From positions 1 through 5,471 of the forward strand of contig JADHYG010000065.1 in assembly GCA_016782545.1 (NCBI GenBank): 5,471 nucleotides of DNA, in the 5' to 3' direction. The notes below the pieces were generated by a model, which was not told the origin of the DNA, ran no database searches, and was given only the letters and a program-made list of their open reading frames with translations. Numbering within the stretch: the first letter of the stretch is position 1; each line of letters begins with the position of its first letter. A program made the position numbers and the translations under genes. Positions 1 to 5,471 of the stretch are shown here, piece after piece. This DNA comes from Candidatus Microgenomates bacterium (GTDB lineage: Bacteria; Patescibacteria; Microgenomatia; JADHYG01).

Positions 1-90
1 AAGATTAAAACCAGTGATTTTCCTCCTAAGCCAAGTCGAATGTGCAAATGGTGCGATTTTTATAATATCTGTGAATATAGATATGAATGA
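1..90 (+). CDS. C-terminal fragment of a probable PD-(D/E)XK nuclease family protein (5' end outside window)
   Basis: Frame 1 is open from the first base and ends with TGA at 88-90, giving 29 residues that run off the left edge. The tail contains Cys15-x2-Cys18-x5-Cys24 in the setting M-C-K-W-C-D-F-Y-N-I-C. It is preceded by a Pro-rich stretch (F-P-P-K-P) and ends five residues after the last Cys. In Cas4, AddB and UvrD-fused PD-(D/E)XK nucleases, three C-terminal cysteines with this kind of spacing, plus one cysteine far upstream, hold a 4Fe-4S cluster that staples the nuclease fold together. The match of spacing, aromatic context and terminal position supports that family. The catalytic residues and the fourth Cys lie outside the window, so the exact protein (helicase-nuclease fusion, AddB-like or stand-alone nuclease) cannot be told. 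A small zinc-binding tail of another protein remains possible. Confidence 0.6.
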   Translation, partial: KIKTSDFPPKPSRMCKWCDFYNICEYRYE

Positions 91-144
91 GGTTTTAGCA
101 GGAAGGATTCGTTTTTAAGACACTGGTCTTGCCATATCGGGTCA

Positions 145-182
145 AAAATCTCAATATTTTTACGTTGGGATTTTGTTGTTTT
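145..182 (+). terminator. Probable intrinsic terminator of the upstream nuclease gene
   Basis: AAAATCTCAA (145-154) pairs with TTGGGATTTT (165-174), ten pairs including one G-U, around a 10-base loop. It is followed at once by a T-rich tail, GTTGTTTT. The stem is AT-rich and so not strong, but position (55 bases after the stop codon) and tail fit a terminator. Confidence 0.45.
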
Positions 183-184
183 GC

Positions 185-229
185 CCGCCAAAGTTTCTTT
201 GAAATTTAGGCGGATTTACTATTGTTTTT
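185..229 (+). terminator. Second hairpin, possible backup terminator
   Basis: A compact hairpin: CCGCC (185-189) pairs with GGCGG (209-213), then an A-A mismatch, then AAGTTTC (191-197) pairs with GAAATTT (201-207), with one G-U, around a 3-base TTT loop. It is the most stable short hairpin in the intergenic region. The T-rich stretch only starts some nine bases later and overlaps the gyrB -35 region. It may therefore be a backup terminator, or simply insulate the gyrB promoter from upstream transcription. Confidence 0.4.
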
Positions 230-250
230 ATCCTATTTTTATGGTATAAT
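222..250 (+). promoter_or_regulatory. Predicted sigma70-type promoter for gyrB
   Basis: TTGTTT (222-227) and a perfect TATAAT (245-250) are separated by 17 bases. TGG directly before the -10 supplies an extended -10 TGn. Transcription would start near 256-258, giving a leader of about 160 bases before the gyrB ATG. Predicted by eye only. Confidence 0.65.
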
Positions 251-254
251 TATG

Positions 255-280
255 ATAGGAGTGACGTAAATCACGACTAT
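255..280 (+). promoter_or_regulatory. 26-bp dyad over the predicted gyrB transcription start
   Basis: ATAG (255-258) is complementary to CTAT (277-280), and GTGA (261-264) is complementary to TCAC (271-274). GA sits opposite GA between the two paired blocks, and the centre is CGTAAA. Eight of the ten positions in each arm are symmetric. As DNA it resembles an operator; its core GTGA-N6-TCAC is the core of CRP/FNR-type sites. As RNA it could be a hairpin with a tandem G-A internal loop, if transcription starts early enough. No regulator is visible in the window. Confidence 0.4.
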
Positions 281-281
281 T

Positions 282-4215
<3,934 letters not shown>

Positions 4216-4218
4216 GTA

Positions 4219-4246
4219 TTGCATTTTTTTAGGGGTATGTTATATT
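4219..4246 (+). promoter_or_regulatory. Predicted promoter for the secE-nusG-rplK operon
   Basis: TTGCAT (4219-4224) and TATATT (4241-4246) are spaced by 16 bases, with TGT before the -10 acting as an extended -10. The start point would be near 4252-4254, giving a leader of only about 38 bases that consists largely of the hairpin region before secE. It begins three bases after the gyrB stop codon. Confidence 0.5.
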
Positions 4247-4258
4247 AATAATAACATT

Positions 4259-4279
4259 AAAGACCTAAAGGGTCTTTTT
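4259..4279 (+). terminator. Probable gyrB terminator / secE leader hairpin
   Basis: AAAGACC (4259-4265) pairs with GGTCTTT (4271-4277), seven perfect pairs around a 5-base loop, and the stem runs into a T-tract (4275-4279). It can end gyrB transcription. Transcripts started at the promoter just upstream would carry the same hairpin at their extreme 5' end. A second AAAGACC at 4280-4286 can compete for the same GGTCTT strand. Confidence 0.55.
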
Positions 4280-4290
4280 AAAGACCAACT

Positions 4291-4470
4291 ATGAATAAAT
4301 TAGTAAACTATATTAAAGTCTCTATTTCTGAACTAAAAAAGGTAGAGTGGCCCACAAGAGAACAGGCCATTAGACACACAATTTTAGTAATAGCCATTAG
4401 TTTGGTTGTGGCCGCCTTTTTAGGAATAGTTGATTTTATATTAACAAGGGTTTTACAAATAATAATCTAA
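4291..4470 (+). CDS. secE: Preprotein translocase subunit SecE
   Basis: A 59-residue protein with the short, single-membrane-span form of SecE common outside the enterobacteria. SecE clamps SecY in the SecYEG protein-conducting channel of the inner membrane. The cytoplasmic amphipathic helix ends in the family signature E14-L-K-K-V-E-W20-P21-T-R, followed by one hydrophobic segment at about residues 29-51 (T-I-L-V-I-A-I-S-L-V-V-A-A-F-L-G) and D48 near its end, as in most SecE proteins. ATG 4291 gives the standard length. No Shine-Dalgarno is seen; the start codon lies four bases after the competing hairpin arm (4280-4286). nusG follows after 11 bases, the classical secE-nusG pairing. The usual upstream rpmG and tRNA-Trp are absent, with gyrB in their place. 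Confidence 0.95.
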   Translation: MNKLVNYIKVSISELKKVEWPTREQAIRHTILVIAISLVVAAFLGIVDFILTRVLQIII

Positions 4471-4481
4471 ATGTAGTTTTA

Positions 4482-5027
4482 ATGCCTAAACAAATACAAC
4501 AAGAAGGACGACGTTGGTATGCTATTCATGTTTATTCTGGTTATGAAGAAAATGTGGCTGAAAATCTTCGTCAAAGAATTGAGTCTATGGATATGTCTGA
4601 TAAGATTTTTCATGTTTTAGTGCCCACAGAAAAAAGAATTAAAATAAAAAATGGCCGACGCCGGACAGTAACTGAGAAAGTTTTTCCTGGCTATGTTTTG
4701 GTGGAAATGTTAGTCACTGATGATTCTTGGTATGTGGTTAGAAATACGCCCAGTGTTACTGGTTTTATTGGCTCAGGAACTACACCAGTTCCTTTAGCTG
4801 AGAAAGAAGTTAAGGCCATTCAAAAGAGGATGGGTGTTGAAGAACCAAAGTATAAGATTGATGTTAGCATTGATTCCCCAGTACGGATTATTGATGGACC
4901 ATTTAAAAGCTTTGAAGGAAAAGTTAGTCATATAGATGAAGAGCGGGGAAGAGTCAAGATTTTAATTTCTGTTTTTGGCCGGGAAACTCCGGCTGAATTG
5001 GATTTTTTACAAGTTAAAAAGCTTTAG
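4482..5027 (+). CDS. nusG: Transcription termination/antitermination factor NusG
   Basis: A 181-residue protein of normal NusG length. It binds the RNA polymerase clamp and acts in elongation, Rho-dependent termination and coupling to ribosomes. The NGN domain (about residues 10-117) starts with R-R-W12[12 protein letters not shown] and includes V-P-T-E, a basic K-N-G-R-R-R turn, F68-P-G-Y-V-L-V and the R-N-T-P90-x-V-T-G-F segment. The C-terminal KOW domain (about 128-181) has [15 protein letters not shown] and ends [18 protein letters not shown]. The start is the only ATG in a suitable place; an ATG at 4471 is followed directly by TAG. No Shine-Dalgarno is seen. It is tightly linked to secE (11 bases) and rplK (2 bases), so it is one transcript. 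Confidence 0.98.
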   Translation: MPKQIQQEGRRWYAIHVYSGYEENVAENLRQRIESMDMSDKIFHVLVPTEKRIKIKNGRRRTVTEKVFPGYVLVEMLVTDDSWYVVRNTPSVTGFIGSGTTPVPLAEKEVKAIQKRMGVEEPKYKIDVSIDSPVRIIDGPFKSFEGKVSHIDEERGRVKILISVFGRETPAELDFLQVKKL

Positions 5028-5029
5028 CT

Positions 5030-5455
5030 ATGGCTAAGAAGATTAAAACCATTATAAAGTTACAAATTCCAGCTGGGCAGGCAAATCCAGCTCCGCCAGT
5101 TGGCCCAGCTCTGGGGCAGCATGGCCTTAATATTGCTGAATTTTGCAAGCAGTTTAATGACAAAACCAAGGACAAGGTTGGTAATATTATTCCAGTAGAG
5201 ATTAAGGTTTTTGAAGACAAGACTTATTCTTTTTCTTTAAAAACACCTTTAACATCTGATCTTCTTAAAAAAGCCGCTGGCATTGAAAAAGGTTCTGGTC
5301 ATTCTTTACAGGAAAAGATGGGAAAAATAAATAAAAGTAAAATTAAAGAAATTGCTAAAATTAAAATGCCAGATTTAAATACTGATGATTTAGAAGCAGC
5401 TTGTAAAATAATTGAAGGAACAGCCAGGCAAATGGGACTGGAAATTGTTGATTGA
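5030..5455 (+). CDS. rplK: Large ribosomal subunit protein uL11
   Basis: A 141-residue protein of exactly typical bacterial L11 length. L11 binds the GTPase-associated centre of 23S rRNA at the stalk base, contacts elongation factors, is needed for RelA activation, and forms part of the thiostrepton site. The N-terminal domain shows [20 protein letters not shown] (residues 10-29) with the conserved prolines, then Q-H-G-L-N-I. The C-terminal rRNA-binding domain (about 70-141) shows [14 protein letters not shown] and ends [13 protein letters not shown]. It starts two bases after the nusG stop, with no Shine-Dalgarno, so it may depend on translational coupling. It ends on TGA. The usual partner rplA is not seen: the 16 bases after the stop have only an ATG (5462) closed two codons later. 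Confidence 0.98.
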   Translation: MAKKIKTIIKLQIPAGQANPAPPVGPALGQHGLNIAEFCKQFNDKTKDKVGNIIPVEIKVFEDKTYSFSLKTPLTSDLLKKAAGIEKGSGHSLQEKMGKINKSKIKEIAKIKMPDLNTDDLEAACKIIEGTARQMGLEIVD

Positions 5456-5471
5456 AGATTTATGATTTAAG

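Noticed and set aside
5453..5471. TGA read as a sense codon (as in Gracilibacteria/SR1) or a new gene at ATG 5462
   Set aside because: uL11 ends at its normal length on TGA, the nuclease tail also ends on TGA, and the ATG frame is closed after two codons by TAA.

Overview
The window looks like a bacterial chromosome segment of low to moderate GC. Its genes are compact, its non-coding leaders are structured, and none of its start codons has a recognisable Shine-Dalgarno sequence. Two reading frames (the nuclease tail and rplK) end on TGA, so the standard use of TGA as stop applies. The reduced gene style, the AT-richness, the missing ribosome binding sites and a gyrB gene directly before secE-nusG-rplK would fit a Candidate Phyla Radiation/Patescibacteria lineage such as Parcubacteria. 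That placement is an inference; nothing in the window proves it.

Layout, all genes on the + strand. Positions 1-90 are the last 29 codons of a gene whose C-terminal C-x2-C-x5-C motif resembles the iron-sulfur end of Cas4/AddB-like PD-(D/E)XK nucleases. Positions 91-417 have no gene. They hold two hairpins in tandem (probable terminators of the upstream gene), a good sigma70-type promoter (222-250), a 26-bp dyad over the predicted transcription start, and a long imperfect hairpin (282-381) in the leader of gyrB. Positions 418-4215 encode DNA gyrase subunit B, interrupted by a 537-residue intein (2119-3729). A 75-bp gap with a promoter and two competing hairpins leads into secE (4291-4470, 59 codons), nusG (4482-5027) and rplK (5030-5455), which are tightly packed as one operon. 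The last 16 bases contain nothing recognisable.

The main discovery is the intein. It sits inside the catalytic metal-binding D-x-D-x-D motif of the gyrase TOPRIM domain, after Asp-Ala-Asp, so the third Asp is separated from the first two until splicing. Its +1 Ser takes the place of the usual Val of the motif. The element has intact splicing motifs, both LAGLIDADG aspartates, and what looks like a Cro/C1-type helix-turn-helix between the N-terminal splicing half and the endonuclease. The host GyrB also has a histone-tail-like Lys/Pro-rich N-terminal extension made partly of a repeat, and a second Lys-rich insert near its C-terminus. Removing the intein leaves a 728-residue GyrB, a normal size once the extra tail is allowed for.

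Functionally, gyrB supplies negative supercoiling. The secE-nusG-rplK operon supplies protein export (SecYEG), transcription elongation/antitermination and the L11 stalk base of the ribosome, a standard bacterial association. gyrB in front of that operon is a less usual neighbour and is separated from it by its own probable terminator and promoter.
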